Below are positions 46,975-58,659 of a stretch of DNA of 64,000 nt, piece after piece. The notes below the pieces were generated by a model that saw nothing but the letters and a program-made list of their open reading frames with translations, was not told the origin of the DNA and did no database searches. The position numbers and the translations under genes were made by a program. Positions within the stretch are counted from its first letter, which is position 1, and each line of letters opens with the position of its first letter. Source of the stretch: Doryteuthis pealeii (taxonomy: Eukaryota > Mollusca > Cephalopoda > Myopsida > Loliginidae); assembly GCA_023376005.1 (NCBI GenBank), contig CM042157.1, forward strand, positions 90,826,987 through 90,890,986, given 5' to 3'.

Positions 46975-47165
46975 AAGTTTGAATTCAAAGTTTTCCTCTT
47001 AGACAGGTTTCCATGCCAAGGTTAAAGCGCACAGTCTGCCCTACTATTTAACCATAGCTGGAGGGAGAATAGTTGGATGTTATGTGAAATGTAAACAGCC
47101 TTGTCCAGGATTTGAACTTGAGTCACTATGTCTATTTTGTACAACAATAACCATTACACTATGAG
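46975..47165 (-). repeat. tRNA-like SINE, family B (reverse, head half)
   Basis: Reverse copy containing GTCTGCCCTACTATTTAACCATAG, the B-box complement GGATTTGAACTTGAG and ATAACCATTACACTATGAGC. A separate 3' fragment of the same family in reverse orientation lies at about 46675-46735 (CCCCTCCACAAAAGCAAGATG). Further scraps are at 29345-29430 (plus), 31185-31265, 49140-49190 and 50150-50210 (minus). Confidence 0.55.
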
Positions 47166-47169
47166 CACA

Positions 47170-49800
47170 CAGGGCAATAAAAGTCCTCCCCAGCTGATTG
47201 ACTATTTTCAACCAACGATGACAAATTCACACCTTAGTTTGTTCAATTTGTAATTTCTCACTTATTTTAAGTGTAACATAATGGAGGGGGGGGGCAACAG
47301 TGTAACAGTGACATAAATTAACACGGAAAAGTTTTAGAAGGAAAATAAGAATTATGTGTTAGATTAGAATGGAAAAGTTTAAGGATGAATCATCATAATT
47401 CCACTTGGCATTCATTCTATTGGTCAAGAGGTGTTACATAGTGAAGTGAGAGAGAGTGAGAGGGGAGAATGTTGAGGGTGTCTGGTACAATGCGTGGAGA
47501 GAGTGAGACGTGGGCTTCTTGCTCTCGGCAGTTGTGACTTGAGGGAAATAAAAATCTCATGAGAAAAAGAAGTGGCCTTGTGTTATTACTAAAAAATAAA
47601 TAGCACAATGCAAGATTTCCCCCAGCGCCCCCCAAGTTGGTTTCCAGACTCCAGACATCCAAGAATTGAGAGCCAATTTGAGCATCGGCCCAGCAACCCA
47701 GATCCGAACCTTGTCACGTAGTAGGGAAGATGAGATAAGTATACAATTAATTTTACTATCAACACGTCATCCCTCCATTCAAGTAAGAGCGATAATGTTA
47801 CACAAGTCCACTCTTTAAAATATTTATATGTTTGAAAAGAAAAGAAAAGAAACTTCCTAAATATGTCATTTTTAAGTGTTTTTATCCATTAAATTATTTC
47901 TTACAGCAAGTTAAAGTGGTATTTGGCTGCAAACGGCCAAAACTGAAAAATCCAGTTGTTTTTTTGTTTTTTTTTGTTTTTTTTGTTTTTTGAGACTCAA
48001 TTTTATATATTGTGTTCCTTTGCAAGTGGTTAATTGTTATCATTATTCTTAAAATTGGGCAACCAATGAGAAAACAGACCAAACAACAACCAGGATCTTG
48101 TTTCATTTTTTTTTTTTATTTATTTCATTCATCAACTTTTGGAAGAGAAAATAGAAATAGCAAAGTCAACAGAAGTTCCTTTAAAAGTTATAAAGTAAAT
48201 TAAAAATTAGCAGCCATTGTGTCATTGAGGATAGTCTCTGAATTATTTCCGTATATAATTTGAAAATTGTCATAATTTTAAGAATTGTTTAATAGGGGTT
48301 CAAAGTTTCCAGAGGGGGACAGAAAATATCATATAAGCCTCAGGTGTGCTTTATAGAAATTAGTAATGACCGAGTAAAGTTGTTCGCATTTCATTTAAAA
48401 GGCAATTTAAAAATTAGCATCCACTATATGATAGAGGATAGTCTCAAAATCATTTTGATATATAATGTGTGAAATTTTGATATTTTTTGAGAGCTTTGGT
48501 CTTTTGTCAAAGTTTCCATTTTGAGAGGGGAAAAAAATGGACTTCAAATTTGGGTTTTAAAAACATTAACAAAAATATTGGCACTCATGTCAGTTTCTAG
48601 TTCTTTTGTTTTGTTTTTTCAAATAGTTTTTTTTTCCAGTTTATCACAAGTATGCTTCTACATAAAATTACACAATACATAAAATAAGTAAAGAAACAGA
48701 AACACTTGATATGAAAATGTGTTTATAGGACAGCATCATGAATAATAAAGAGAAATTACAATCCAATTATAACATGAAAATTTAAAGCAACAAAACAAAT
48801 GACACTGTACATCAAAGAGAATGTATACAACCTAAAAAGATTAAATTATTTTTTTAAATCAGAATCTAGCATGAATAGAGGGGGATTTCCTAAGTCAGTC
48901 AAAGGCAATCAATTGAATTAATAATAGATTAATTTTATTCAAGAAATAGAGAAACCTCCATTAACGGATATATAAAAAAGCTTCAAGGGTTGTACAGACT
49001 AGCAGCAACAGTCTAGACATGCGTAGTTAAACTCCAGCATCACACCACCTTATAAACACCGGCTCATGACTTGTTTTCAGGGTTTATTTCCCTAGCCTTT
49101 CCTTGGGATGAGGTAAAGCAGTGGAGGTTTTGAATCGGACTTTTCCTTGTTTTAGATGGGTTGTCGATCAAGGCTAAGGAGTCCCTTCTAACCCATTTGG
49201 GGATTTATAGGAGTAGTAAGTACCCCAAACCTACTACTGTCAGATTTAAAGCAATAAAAGATGTGGTGTCTTTTAAAGGCCATTTTTATAAAGCCAGCTA
49301 TTTCACTCTTTTATAAAGATAAAGAGTTATCAATACTCATTGAGAGATTGTGGTCAAAAGCCATAAGTGATTTCCCAAGACAACAAATGCCAACCTTTTC
49401 AACTCAGACAACTTAACCAAAGAATTTTAGTAGATTGATTCAAATAAGCTTAGGCATTGCTGCCCAGCTACTACATACTCAGACTGAAACGGGGGAGAAA
49501 GACAGGAGTATGTACATGCAAACACAGAGTCAGAACAGTTTTGATTTATCAATAATTCTGTAATACAAGATATCTTTCAATAACACTTATGATTTATGAT
49601 GGTTGATTTTTTATCTTCTTAATCTTGCATGGTGTTTGGGTCAATATGTACATATTTAGCTTATAATAAATATTGGAACTAGTTCAGTGATCATTAATCT
49701 TGTTCACAGATTAAATTCAGTTATCAATGCATTTGTGCAGCTCAAAGTTATTTTCTTTGGTGCTATTATCAAAAGAAAACACTGGTTATCATATTTAAGC
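47170..49800. other. Stretch without genes
   Basis: Apart from repeat G at 47815-48070 this 2.6-kb stretch is AT-rich DNA with T-runs and a diverged SINE B scrap at 49140-49190. I see no exon or RNA gene. Confidence 0.4.
47815..48070 (-). repeat. Repeat G fragment
   Basis: Diverged copy: ATATTTATATGTTTGAAAAG, TTTTTATCCATTAAATTATTTC, TTACAGCAAGTTAAAGTGG, then the T-rich block and AAGTGGTTAATTGTTATCATT. Confidence 0.5.
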
Positions 49801-49804
49801 CTGC

Positions 49805-50115
49805 TTAGCTAATCAGTAAGGGCAGGGTTAGCTCAGTTGGTAGAGCGTTCGGCTAGAAACCACAAGGTTCCTAGTTTGATACAGGCCTTCGCCAACTCAG
49901 CGTATGAGTAGCACAGGGATCTGTGCGGTAAAGTAAGGAGCTGATGGTAGGTGTGGCGCTCCACCTCAGACGCTAAAATAATCTCCTTGGTCTAGCGCTA
50001 GTGAAAAGGGGATAGACTCCCTCGCTGCACGGCTGATACCGACTTTAGGCCACCCCGACGACTAGCTCAGTCAGTAGAGCACTTGCCTAGGAATCGGAAG
50101 GTTCGATACCAAAAA
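49805..50115 (+). mobile_element. tRNA-derived SINE, family A, followed by a second tRNA-like unit
   Basis: The head is GGGCAGGGTTAGCTCAGTTG, then GTAGAGCGTTCGGCTAGAAA and GGTTCCTAGTTTGATAC, with the A and B boxes of a tRNA-related promoter. The body goes to GGCCACCCCGACGAC. It is followed directly by a second tRNA-like head, TAGCTCAGTCAGTAGAGCAC, GGAATCGGAAGGTTCGATACC. This gives a composite arrangement not seen in the other two family A copies. Confidence 0.7.
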
Positions 50116-50437
50116 TAGTTGGATGCATATTTTTCTCATGAAAATTTGCACTATATGAAATGTAAGAGCCTTGACTATTTCCTATGACAATAACCATTAC
50201 ACCACAGATCTCCAACACCCTGTTAGAGTAGTTTCAGTATTTATACAGTATAAGGAAAGATTATTTAACATTTTTATGTTTGAGTTTTCATTTGGATTGG
50301 TTATGCTGTGGTTTTAATACTGTAACGTGGTTTTAAGTTCAACATGCTTTAAATACAAATAACTTTTTGTTTGGGTAAACAGATGAAAGATACAAAGTAT
50401 ACAGACATGTAATAGTCCATGCTGTAAGGAACTTACA

Positions 50438-50871
50438 GTAATGTAAGGGGGGCCCTCCCTCTCCCGTCAAGGGTTGCTGCCCGGTGACTAATAAAATAAC
50501 AACCCAGCTCAGTCTATTCAAAACTATCCATCTTCATATCTATCTATCTATCTCAATTTGTTCATATTTATCTATATTACTTTAAACAGTAAGATTTTTT
50601 TTTTTTTTATGTTTGTTTAATGTCTTGTTTTAGTTTAAATAAACAAGAATTACGACAAAAAAAAGCGACCCCCCCCCCAATACATTTACTTGTCGAAAAT
50701 ATCTATCTATCTATCTCCATTTGTTCGTATCTATCTATATTATTTTTTGTTTATTATCTATCTATCTATCTATTCAGGAATTACGATAAAGAATTTGGGT
50801 TGTTATTTTGATAGTCACCGGGTAGCGGTTTTTGAGGCGGGAGACCGAGACACACTTCCTCATAAATTACC
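50438..50871. mobile_element. Long-TIR DNA transposon derivative, family D (copy 3, damaged left end)
   Basis: The right end is intact (ACTTCCTCATAAATTACC). The left end is altered to GTAAGGGGGGCCCTCCCTC before GTTGCTGCCCGGTGACTA. No target duplication is recognisable, as expected if the left end was rearranged. Confidence 0.65.
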
Positions 50872-51594
50872 AAATATACTTCTTGCATTTTACAACTACA
50901 TAAAAGCATAGGCTATACAACCCAGAGCTAACTTAAAATCATCCTTCTTTTTATCTTTCTACAGCCAGGAAGTAGTGAATTGATTGGGTTTTCTTTGTTT
51001 AATGGTATATCCACCTTTGTGGGTTATTTAATGCCAAAACCATCCTTGTAAAAACACAGTAGTGATATTATTTAACCCATAGCTGGGGGAGAATGAGGGG
51101 GTTTGTATCTTTCTCAATGGTATTAGTTCAAAAGTGAACATAACAGTACAATCAAAATTCAAACTCACTTATTACAAAGTCATAGTTCAGCATGTTAGAC
51201 ACTACCCCATAGGACACCCCTACCCCCGATGAGGAAATAAAGAGAGTAGGTATTTTATATACAAAGTTTATTCAATGTCTTTTTTTTTTTCTTCTTTTTT
51301 TTTTTGAATAAAAATGTTTTTGAGTATAAATGATTGATAGAAGGAATTCCTTATATTGTCCAAGATGAATATCTTGGACAAAGTAAGAGGAAATAAATTC
51401 TCTACTTTTTATTCAGGACAATAGAACAAATTATTCTATTGCTGAAAAGTAAAAAATATATAAAAGAATTTATTTTTCCTTATATCATCTTCATAAGGCA
51501 AATAACATGTCTGTTAGTGCATGAATATCTGTAACTTTACATTGAGGATTACTAATTAAAGCAGATTTAATAACAATGATGATGGTTTTCTAAG

Positions 51595-51596
<2 letters not shown>

Positions 51597-51630
<34 letters not shown>
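51597..51630. repeat. 34-base poly-T run
   Basis: The longest of several homopolymers (others: A 15421-15444, T 16419-16451, A 46017-46043, A 55135-55162). It might be the reverse-orientation tail of an unrecognised retroposon. Confidence 0.85.
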
Positions 51631-51631
<1 letters not shown>

Positions 51632-52079
51632 AATACAGACTTTATCAGCAAGAGGTTAGTCATTCAATGTTAATTTTTCAATCTGTTTTTTTTTGAGATT
51701 TACAAGATCTTAAAAGCATTTGTGTAAATGTATCAGTATGAGGTCTACCAAGCAATCTCTCTTTCTAAAGCAAACCACAAAGCAAGAGAAGAAAAAAGTG
51801 TAATGGAATGCATTATCAAGTACAGAACCTGTAATGAGCTTTGACCCAGAGGTCAAATACCTGCAGAGTTGACCGACAACTGAGAAATCAAAAGTTTTGA
51901 CTTTTGAGTCAGTATGTGAACTGAATGAAATAGGAAAACTAATGATTTGAAATCATAGATATGAGCTGATTGATATAACAGAAGGAAGTCCGAAAAGGAA
52001 AAAGCCTGAAGGTTTTCTTTTAGATAGTTGGGTTTTTTTTTGTGAACAATAGAAACAGTTGGATGTATTGAGGGGTTTA

Positions 52080-53325
52080 AAATGTAGAAGCCTCTTTTAA
52101 AGAGCTTCAACATTCTGAGGGGTTTAAAATGTACAAGCCTCTTTTAAGGAGCTTCAACATTTTGTGGGGTTTCAAATGTAGAAGTCTCTTTTAAGGAGCT
52201 TCAACATTTTGAGGGGTTTAAAATGTACAAGCCTCTTTTAAGGAGCTTCAACATTTTGGGGGGTTTCAAATGTACAAGCCTCTTTTAAGGAGCTTCAACA
52301 TTTTGAGGGGTTTCAAATGTAGAAGTCTTTTTAAGGAGCTTCAACATTTTGAGGGGTTTAAAATGTACAAGCCTCTTTTAAGAAGCTTCAACATTTTGAG
52401 GGGTTTAAATGTACAAGCCTCTTTTAAGGAGCTTCAACATTTTGGGGGTTTCAAATGTAGAAGTCTCTTTTAAGGAGCTTCAACATTTTGAGGGGTTTCA
52501 AATGTAGAAGTCTCTTTTAAGAAGCTTCAACATTTTGAGGGTTTAAAATGTACAAGCCTCTTTTAAGAAGCTTCAACATTTTGAGGGGTTTAAAATGTAC
52601 AAGCCTCTTTTAAGGAGCTTCAACATTTTGTGGGGTTTCAAATGTAGAAGTCTCTTTTAAGGAGCTTCAACATTTTGGGGGGTTTCAAATGTACAAGCCT
52701 CTTTTAAGGAGCTTCAACATTTTGAGGGGTTTCAAATGTACAAGCCTCTTTTAAGGAGCTTCAACATTTTGAGGGGTTTAAAATGTACAAGCCTCTTTTA
52801 AGGAGCTTCAACATTTTGGGGGTTTCAAATGTACAAGCCTCTTTTATGGAGCTTCAACATTTTGAGGGGTTTAAAATGTAGAAGCCTCTTTTAAGGAGCT
52901 TCAACATTTTGAGGGGTTTCAAATGTACAAGCCTCTTTTAAGGAGCTTCAACATTTTCAGGGGTTTAAAATGTAGAAGCCTCTTTTAAGGAGCTTCAACA
53001 TTTTGAGGGGTTTCAAATGTACAAGCCTCTTTTAAGGAGCTTCAACATTTTGGGGGTTTCAAATGTACAAGCTCTTTTAAGGAGCTTCAATTTTGAGGGT
53101 TTCAAATGTACAAGCCTCTTTTAAGGAGCTTCAACATTTTGAGGGGTTTAAAATGTACAAGCCTCTTTTAAGGAGCTTTAACATTTTGAGGTGTTTAAAA
53201 TGTACAAGCCTCTTTTATGGAGCTTCAACATTTTGAGTGGTTTAAATGTAGAAGCCTCTTTTAAGGAGCTTCAACATTTTGAGGGGGTTAAAAGCTTAGA
53301 AGCCTCTTTTAAGGAGCTTCAACAG
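52080..53325. repeat. 47-bp minisatellite array
   Basis: About 26 units of 47 bp with the core TTTTAAGGAGCTTCAACATT and a GAGGGGTTTAAAATGTACAAG part. Units fall into two main types (TTTAAAATG or TTTCAAATG, GTACAAGCC or GTAGAAGTC) that alternate irregularly, suggesting unequal exchange or higher-order duplication. The frame at 52270-52473 merely traverses the array and is not a gene. Confidence 0.9.
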
Positions 53326-53665
53326 GATTGAAGAAAATGCAGAGAGATTTCACCTCTCTATGAATTTATGAAATTATGGTTGAAAACAAAAACCGAAAAG
53401 GATGGATTGATAAAATTAAAACCAAGTTATAAACATGGGAACTAAACTATAAATGAATGTACCAACTTTCATCACCTAGACAGAATTGATGAGCAATGGC
53501 TTTTGAGTCCTGTCAGAGTGCAAGTGCCAACAAGACACCTGTGAGGTTTACAAAAAGTGGTGCAGTGGAACTAGAGCTCTCCCTCTCTAGTTGCCAGGCC
53601 TTCTCCCACATAAATACCTGCTCATACTTTGTTAGTACATGCATACATACGCGCTTATATATATA

Positions 53666-53935
53666 TGAGGTTAAGTAAACAAACAACTGTGTTTATTTTT
53701 ATATGGCTTTAAGCCGACAATTTTTGGAGGATATGTGCTTAATTGAAGTGATACCTAATTTTGAAAATTAATTAGTTAATAATTAATGAATTTTAGGCGG
53801 GCATATATGTTCAAATGTAAGGCTAAACGAATCGAGAAAATGTCAATCCCTGAATGTACATTTCGACCTATTAGGTCTCATTAGCAAGGTTATAGACATG
53901 GGAGACTGCTCCGTGTGTGACTCGAAACCTTGACT
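53666..53935 (-). mobile_element. Single-arm copy of the hammerhead foldback element (family HH1, copy 2)
   Basis: Matches 4241-4475 from AAGTAAACAAACAA through AGCCGACAATTTTTGG, CATACCTAATTTT-like and ATTAATTAGTTAATAATTAA to the hammerhead and the TTATAGACATGGGAGAC part. It is preceded by a short TATATATATATG run. No opposite arm is present, so the element can exist in half form. Confidence 0.6.
53848..53889 (-). ncRNA. Hammerhead ribozyme motif with one damaged core base
   Basis: The minus strand reads CCTTG, CTAATGAG, ACCT-aat-AGGT, CGAAA, TGTACAT, T, CAGGG. Stem I (CCUUG with CAGGG) and stem II are kept. Compared with 4433-4443, stem II carries a compensating change (G-C pair to A-U) at its outer pair. 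CUGAUGA has become CUAAUGA: the G5 to A change at an invariant core base should abolish cleavage. Confidence 0.65.
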
Positions 53936-53949
53936 GTCAAGCTGACAGG

Positions 53950-54305
53950 CGAAGTCTCTATATATGGAGAAAATTTAGAAAACAAACACAGGATGTTATG
54001 ATGAATGGAAAATTTATTGTCGATACTCAAGTATTTTGGTTTTACAGTAAAACCTTCTTCAGGACTAAGAAAAAAAAGGGGGGGGGGCGAACGGTAAATA
54101 ACCTTTTTCCACACATTTTTAATTCAACGCATACAAAACATCCTTCATCTTCTATCCACACAAATCTTTAGTCCTGAAGAAGGTTTCCATCGTAAACCGA
54201 AATACTTGACTTTCGACAATAAATTTTCCATCCATCATAACATCCTGTGTTTGTTTTCTAAATTTTCTCCACATACTGCCAGATTAATTTCCTCATCTTA
54301 CTCCC

Positions 54306-54306
<1 letters not shown>
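53950..54306. mobile_element. Foldback element with hammerhead-like arms (family HH4)
   Basis: Inverted arms of about 110 bp enclose a G-rich spacer. The plus arm (54171-54217) reads GTC, CTGAAGA, A, GGTTT...AAACC, GAAA, TACTTGACTTT, C, GAC. The minus arm (54019-54065) has the undamaged stem III (TACTTGAGTA), but AAAA in place of GAAA. The right end carries ACATACTGCCAGATTAATTTCC, followed by a TA tract. Confidence 0.6.

Positions 54307-54362
<56 letters not shown>
54306..54362. repeat. TA microsatellite next to foldback family HH4
   Basis: TA run starting right after the CATCTTACTCCC end of the element. Confidence 0.9.
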
Positions 54363-54369
<7 letters not shown>

Positions 54370-55030
54370 TATGCAACATGTAGGTAAGTTTAGGTATCAG
54401 TTGGCTCCTCACTAATGTGTTTGTATATAACTACAAATAAAAAGATATCTATCACCTTATTATAGGCATAATTTAGTTTTCTCATAACAGAATTAGCTGC
54501 GAATGGGAAATTTCTTTAATAGTGTAACCAACATGAAAGCAGCTGTTTGGCAAATAATCAATAAAAACAATTGGACACTTTAAGATTGAAGGAAAAACTA
54601 CTTATTAAACACTTGAAAGATATTTAAAATTAGTATTATTTATAGCCAGTTAATGTTACTGAAAGAAAACTTGTCAATGGCCAAATTTTAGACACTTCAG
54701 ATTAATAAGAGTGAAAAAAAAAAAAGGAAATACAGGAGTGTTAATATTTAAGTTTCTTATAGTTGGCTGAGACAAGCTACGTAGATTTTGATGGTTTCTA
54801 GTTCAGTTGTCTATTTCTTAAATAGAAAATTCAAATCAATACCAAATGTTACTTTTTTTTTTCTTATCCAAATGTTTAGGTCTTCAATAAATTTGAAATA
54901 ACTAATGAATAGAAAAAAATACCCAATATAATAGCAAATTTATTTAGATAGAGTCAATCAATAGGTGACAAACTGTTCCTATCTGTAAAATATCAAATTC
55001 ATTATAAAATGGTTACAAGAGATAACCTAC

Positions 55031-55067
55031 TCGAGTTTCACCATAAGGATCTTCAGGGTTAAATCCA
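55031..55067 (-). CDS. Candidate upstream exon of the J-domain-like gene
   Basis: The minus strand has a weak acceptor (ttctcgattaattcag), then one nucleotide of a split codon, then GFNPEDPYGETR. The codons look protein-like in a very AT-rich surrounding. To join the exon starting at 46368 the exon must end in phase 1. Two alternative donors do this: ATG|GTGAAA (exon 55042-55067, reading ...NPEDPY then Asp) and TAG|GTTATC (exon 55027-55067). The donor at the listed boundary, CGA|GTAGGT, ends in phase 0 and would need another exon. The segment sits where helix I of a J domain would be, but lacks the usual Y-x-x-L-G pattern. It may be chance. Confidence 0.28.
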
Positions 55068-55133
55068 CTGAATTAATCGAGAACCGATTAATAGCAGTCG
55101 ATTTCACATGTGTGAAATATCAAATTCAATAGG

Positions 55134-55164
<31 letters not shown>

Positions 55165-56502
55165 ACATGGAATTTAGACGTCAAAGCATAAACAAAAGAA
55201 AAATAATTATTTTTTAGATTTAAAAAAAATTTTTTTTTTTTTTAAAATATTAGTCTAAACACAATGTTTTAATGTTTCATCGATTTTATATTAAAACTTT
55301 ATATTCAGAAACAAAAACAATCTTGAGTTACTATTAAAAACCAGTCTGAATTCTAAAAATAATGAGATTAAAAATATCCAGACAAGATACTTGATAACAT
55401 TTTTCAACCACCCCAAAAATAATAAGCCTTATTCAAATATGATAGCATATAATTATAAACTTATCAGCATCCAAAATCTTAGAGCATAAAAACATCTAAA
55501 AAAGGTATTAAAGAATTAAAGATGCAAATAAAAGTAATTTACAGCCTAACAACATACTGGATTTTATTTTATTTATTTTTAGTATATGATCTTTCAGACA
55601 TATTTTAAATCCACCAAAGGAATCACTTTTAAAATAACATTCCAAGTTTTTATTTTTTATTTGGGGTTATCCTTATTTAGTCCCATTAGTTTTATAGAGA
55701 TTGGTAAATGAAGTTTAAAACTGTTTTAATTATGCAAATATACCCAGTGGTTCAAAAGTTATGAGAATTTTAAGCCCCAAAAACAAATGTCTTATGGATT
55801 TCATAGTAAGAAATCAAGTAATAATTTATGATACACTAAAGTTAATGAAATTCTTTAATTAAAAAATAAATAAAGAAAAAAAAGATTTCAGCAATAAATT
55901 TATTAAAAAGAGTCAAAAGGCAGAACCCAAATTATACAATAAAATATCTAATTCATAATCTATTCTGAGGTGATTTGATTTGTTATAGCAATTAGAATCC
56001 TGTTTAGAAACATCAGATATAAACACAAAAAATAAAGTTGTTTGTCTATGTAAATGAAATATGTTATGAAAATTACATTTTAATTCTTTATTCAAATTTT
56101 AAAAAATGAATTCTGAAGATATCAATGGCCACAATTCTTAAAACAAAAATGCTGAAAACTAAATGGATTTTTAAAAAAATGAAACTGGATCTTGAATTGT
56201 AAGATAAATAAAACTATATTACAACCATTCTTGGCTACAAAACAATTTTTATTCCCTTTTAACCAGTTTCATAAAATAATACAAAAATAAAAGCAAGCAG
56301 ACTGCATTTCATAGTTATTATGATAGTTAACTTATTACGACTGACAATTTTCATTGCTGGTATAATATGCATATGCAGATTTATGTTGCACAGGTCAGGA
56401 GGCATATAAGTGAAAGATGCCAAACTTCTGAATGTTGTCTGGATACTAAAATCAACTCCCATCAACTAAAAATACAATCTCATACAGATCTCAGATTCCA
56501 AG

Positions 56503-56540
<38 letters not shown>

Positions 56541-56542
56541 CT

Positions 56543-57041
56543 AGAATCTGTTCTTGAGAACGAAACACATAAAATTCTCTGGGACTTTGAAATAAAAAGC
56601 GGATCACTTTATCCCAGCAAGAAGACCAGACCTAGTATTGATAAACAAAAAAGAAAGAACTTGTCAACTGGTGGATTTTGCAGTGCCAGCAGATCACAGG
56701 GTGAAGCTAAAGGAAAATGAAAAAATGGACAAATATCTAGACCATGCCAGAGAACTGAAAAAGTTATGGAATATGAAAGTCAAAGTGATACCAATTGTAG
56801 TTGGTGCACTTGAAACAGTCCCAAAAGGATTAGAAAAGGGTCTGGAAAGTTTGGAAATCAGAGGAAGGATTGAAACCATTCAGAACACTGCACTGCTGCA
56901 ATCTGCCAGAATACTCAGAAGAGTCCTGGAGACCTGAGGAGACTTGCTGTCACTCAGACTCCAGTGAAAGACCATCAGCTAATGTTGATGTGAAAACTCA
57001 AAAGGAGCAAATATAATAATAATAATAATAATAATAATAGT
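56543..57041 (+). pseudogene. Non-LTR retrotransposon C-terminus with TAA microsatellite tail
   Basis: Reads LESVLENETHKILWDFEIKS; then, after a one-base frame change near 56620, RPDLVLINKKERTCQLVDFA, VPADHRVKLKENEKMDKYLD and KLWNMKVKVIPIVVGALETV, ending LLQSARILRRVLET and TGA at about 56938. This C-terminal block (ILWDFE...VDFAVP...YLDLARELKKLW...VIPIVVGALG...ARILR) is common in invertebrate LINEs. After the stop about 75 bp lead to (ATA)n at 57013-57041, a plausible LINE 3' end. A second AAT run (56507-56540) marks the 5' edge. Confidence 0.75.
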
Positions 57042-57490
57042 TACATAGGAAACTATAGTGGATTATTAATCTATTAATTTAATTGTTATTTTCCTATTTA
57101 ATCCTTTTCCATTCAATTTTAATTGCTTTGGGCCTAAATATGGATATGTAAATAGCTTTTATACAACACTACATCTGTTTAGCAAATTTATTCTCAAATA
57201 ATTAAATTACACAAAGAGATCAATTAAGATAGAAATTCTGAGAAAATATTTTTTATTTTATTTTTTAATCATTTAACAGTTAACAAATGGCAGAATTTTT
57301 CTGGTTAAAAAAAGATATTGTCTTTCATAAATTATTTAATCAAGAACTTAAGTTGCAGGTAAATCAAACATTTTGCATTTTGGCATGTATTTACTTCAGA
57401 TGTTGCATATCACCTGCATCTAGACATTCAGAATACACATACTAATCAAAAATGAAAAAAAGAACTAGCTGAACCCATATAAATTCTATG

Positions 57491-57554
<64 letters not shown>

Positions 57555-57559
<5 letters not shown>

Positions 57560-57704
57560 CGTAAATCCGTATACATTTTGATAAACAGACCGAAACACAT
57601 GTAATTGATATCGATTAAAAGTGATATCGATAAAATTCATTTTTATCCATCTACATTTCTTTTCTTTACTCATTTTTCCTCATATTGTCAGATTCATTTC
57701 CCAT

Positions 57705-57708
<4 letters not shown>
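57555..57708 (+). mobile_element. Truncated copy of family HH5
   Basis: Starts inside the stem II region (GACCGAAACACATGTAATTG) and continues through CTTTTCTTTACTCATTTTTCC to the tail CATATTGTCAGATTCATTTCC, which is followed directly by a TA microsatellite at 57710. Confidence 0.5.

Positions 57709-57709
<1 letters not shown>

Positions 57710-57771
<62 letters not shown>
57710..57771. repeat. TA microsatellite next to foldback family HH5
   Basis: TA run directly following TCATTTCCCATTCTCA at the element end. Another TA/TAA run precedes the element (57494-57558). Confidence 0.9.
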
Positions 57772-57774
<3 letters not shown>

Positions 57775-57799
57775 ATGAGCTTAGACTTTGGCACCACAG

Positions 57800-58640
57800 C
57801 AAAATGCCAAGGTATCCTTAAAAAACAAAACAAAAAACAAGCCATGTCCACAACAATTTTTGCCTTCAATGTTAATAAAAAGATTTACTATTCATTTTTT
57901 ATTCAAAATAAAAAATATAAAGAGAAAGAATTAAATTCCTTTAGATGAGTATATTTCATTTAAACTAATTATCATTTTTGATAATTGTTAAAATAAGTGT
58001 TTTTGCAACTATTTTTTTTTTCATTCAAAAAATGATTTTTTTTTCTTTCTTTTATTCTAATACATTTATTACTTTTATTTATTTAATTAGAAATTTTTCA
58101 GTATAAAGACATAAAAATTTAATTTTGATGTAGTTACATGTGCAATATTTGATTCTTGTCACATTACTGAAATGGCTTAAATACAATTCCTTTTTTTTTC
58201 TCCATTATTTCAATGTTGACCTTTAATGATACTACGCCTTTTTCTAACAAGTGCTATCTTTTGGTTTTCTTTTTTTTTTTTTTCAAAATCTATTTTGATT
58301 TTATACTGAAAAGGCTTCATATTTGTATAGAGTTATAAAACAATCTCATTCTTTCTACAACATATGCTAAGCTAATAATCTTGTAATGTTTGATTACTTT
58401 TCTTGAAAATGTTCCACTGCAAAATGTATCATTGCTAATAATTGCAGTCATCATAATCTATGTTATTTGTTAATGATAATATCTCATTTTAAAACTTTGT
58501 TTATTTTTATTATTATTTTTTTTTTTAAAGATTTTACATTAATATTACTTTTTTAATTTAAATTGCAAATTCTAAAAAAAAAATTCAAAAATAAAAAACT
58601 GCAGTGGTGCCCTTAGTCATTGCCATGGTGCTGTGATAAT
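57800..58640. other. Stretch without genes
   Basis: Very AT-rich sequence with T-runs; nothing gene-like or repeated within the window. Confidence 0.4.
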
Positions 58641-58659
58641 AACTACTCATAACTGCTTT

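Noticed and set aside
49805..49880. Functional tRNA gene
   Set aside because: A and B boxes are present, but the stems are imperfect and the sequence continues into a SINE body; it is a tRNA-derived SINE.
53496..53678. 60-codon plus frame (begins MAFESCQSASANK)
   Set aside because: No upstream coding continuity, no known domain; adjacent to the minisatellite end and probably chance.
57415..57442. 28-nt possible exon on minus (YVYSECLDA) with good acceptor and donor CAG|GTGATA
   Set aside because: Its end phase does not fit the candidate exon at 55067 or the exon at 46368; too short to support alone.
57621..57948. Open frames of alternating Ile-Tyr
   Set aside because: TA microsatellite translation; the same holds at 5884-6090, 19307-19634 and 43083-43200.
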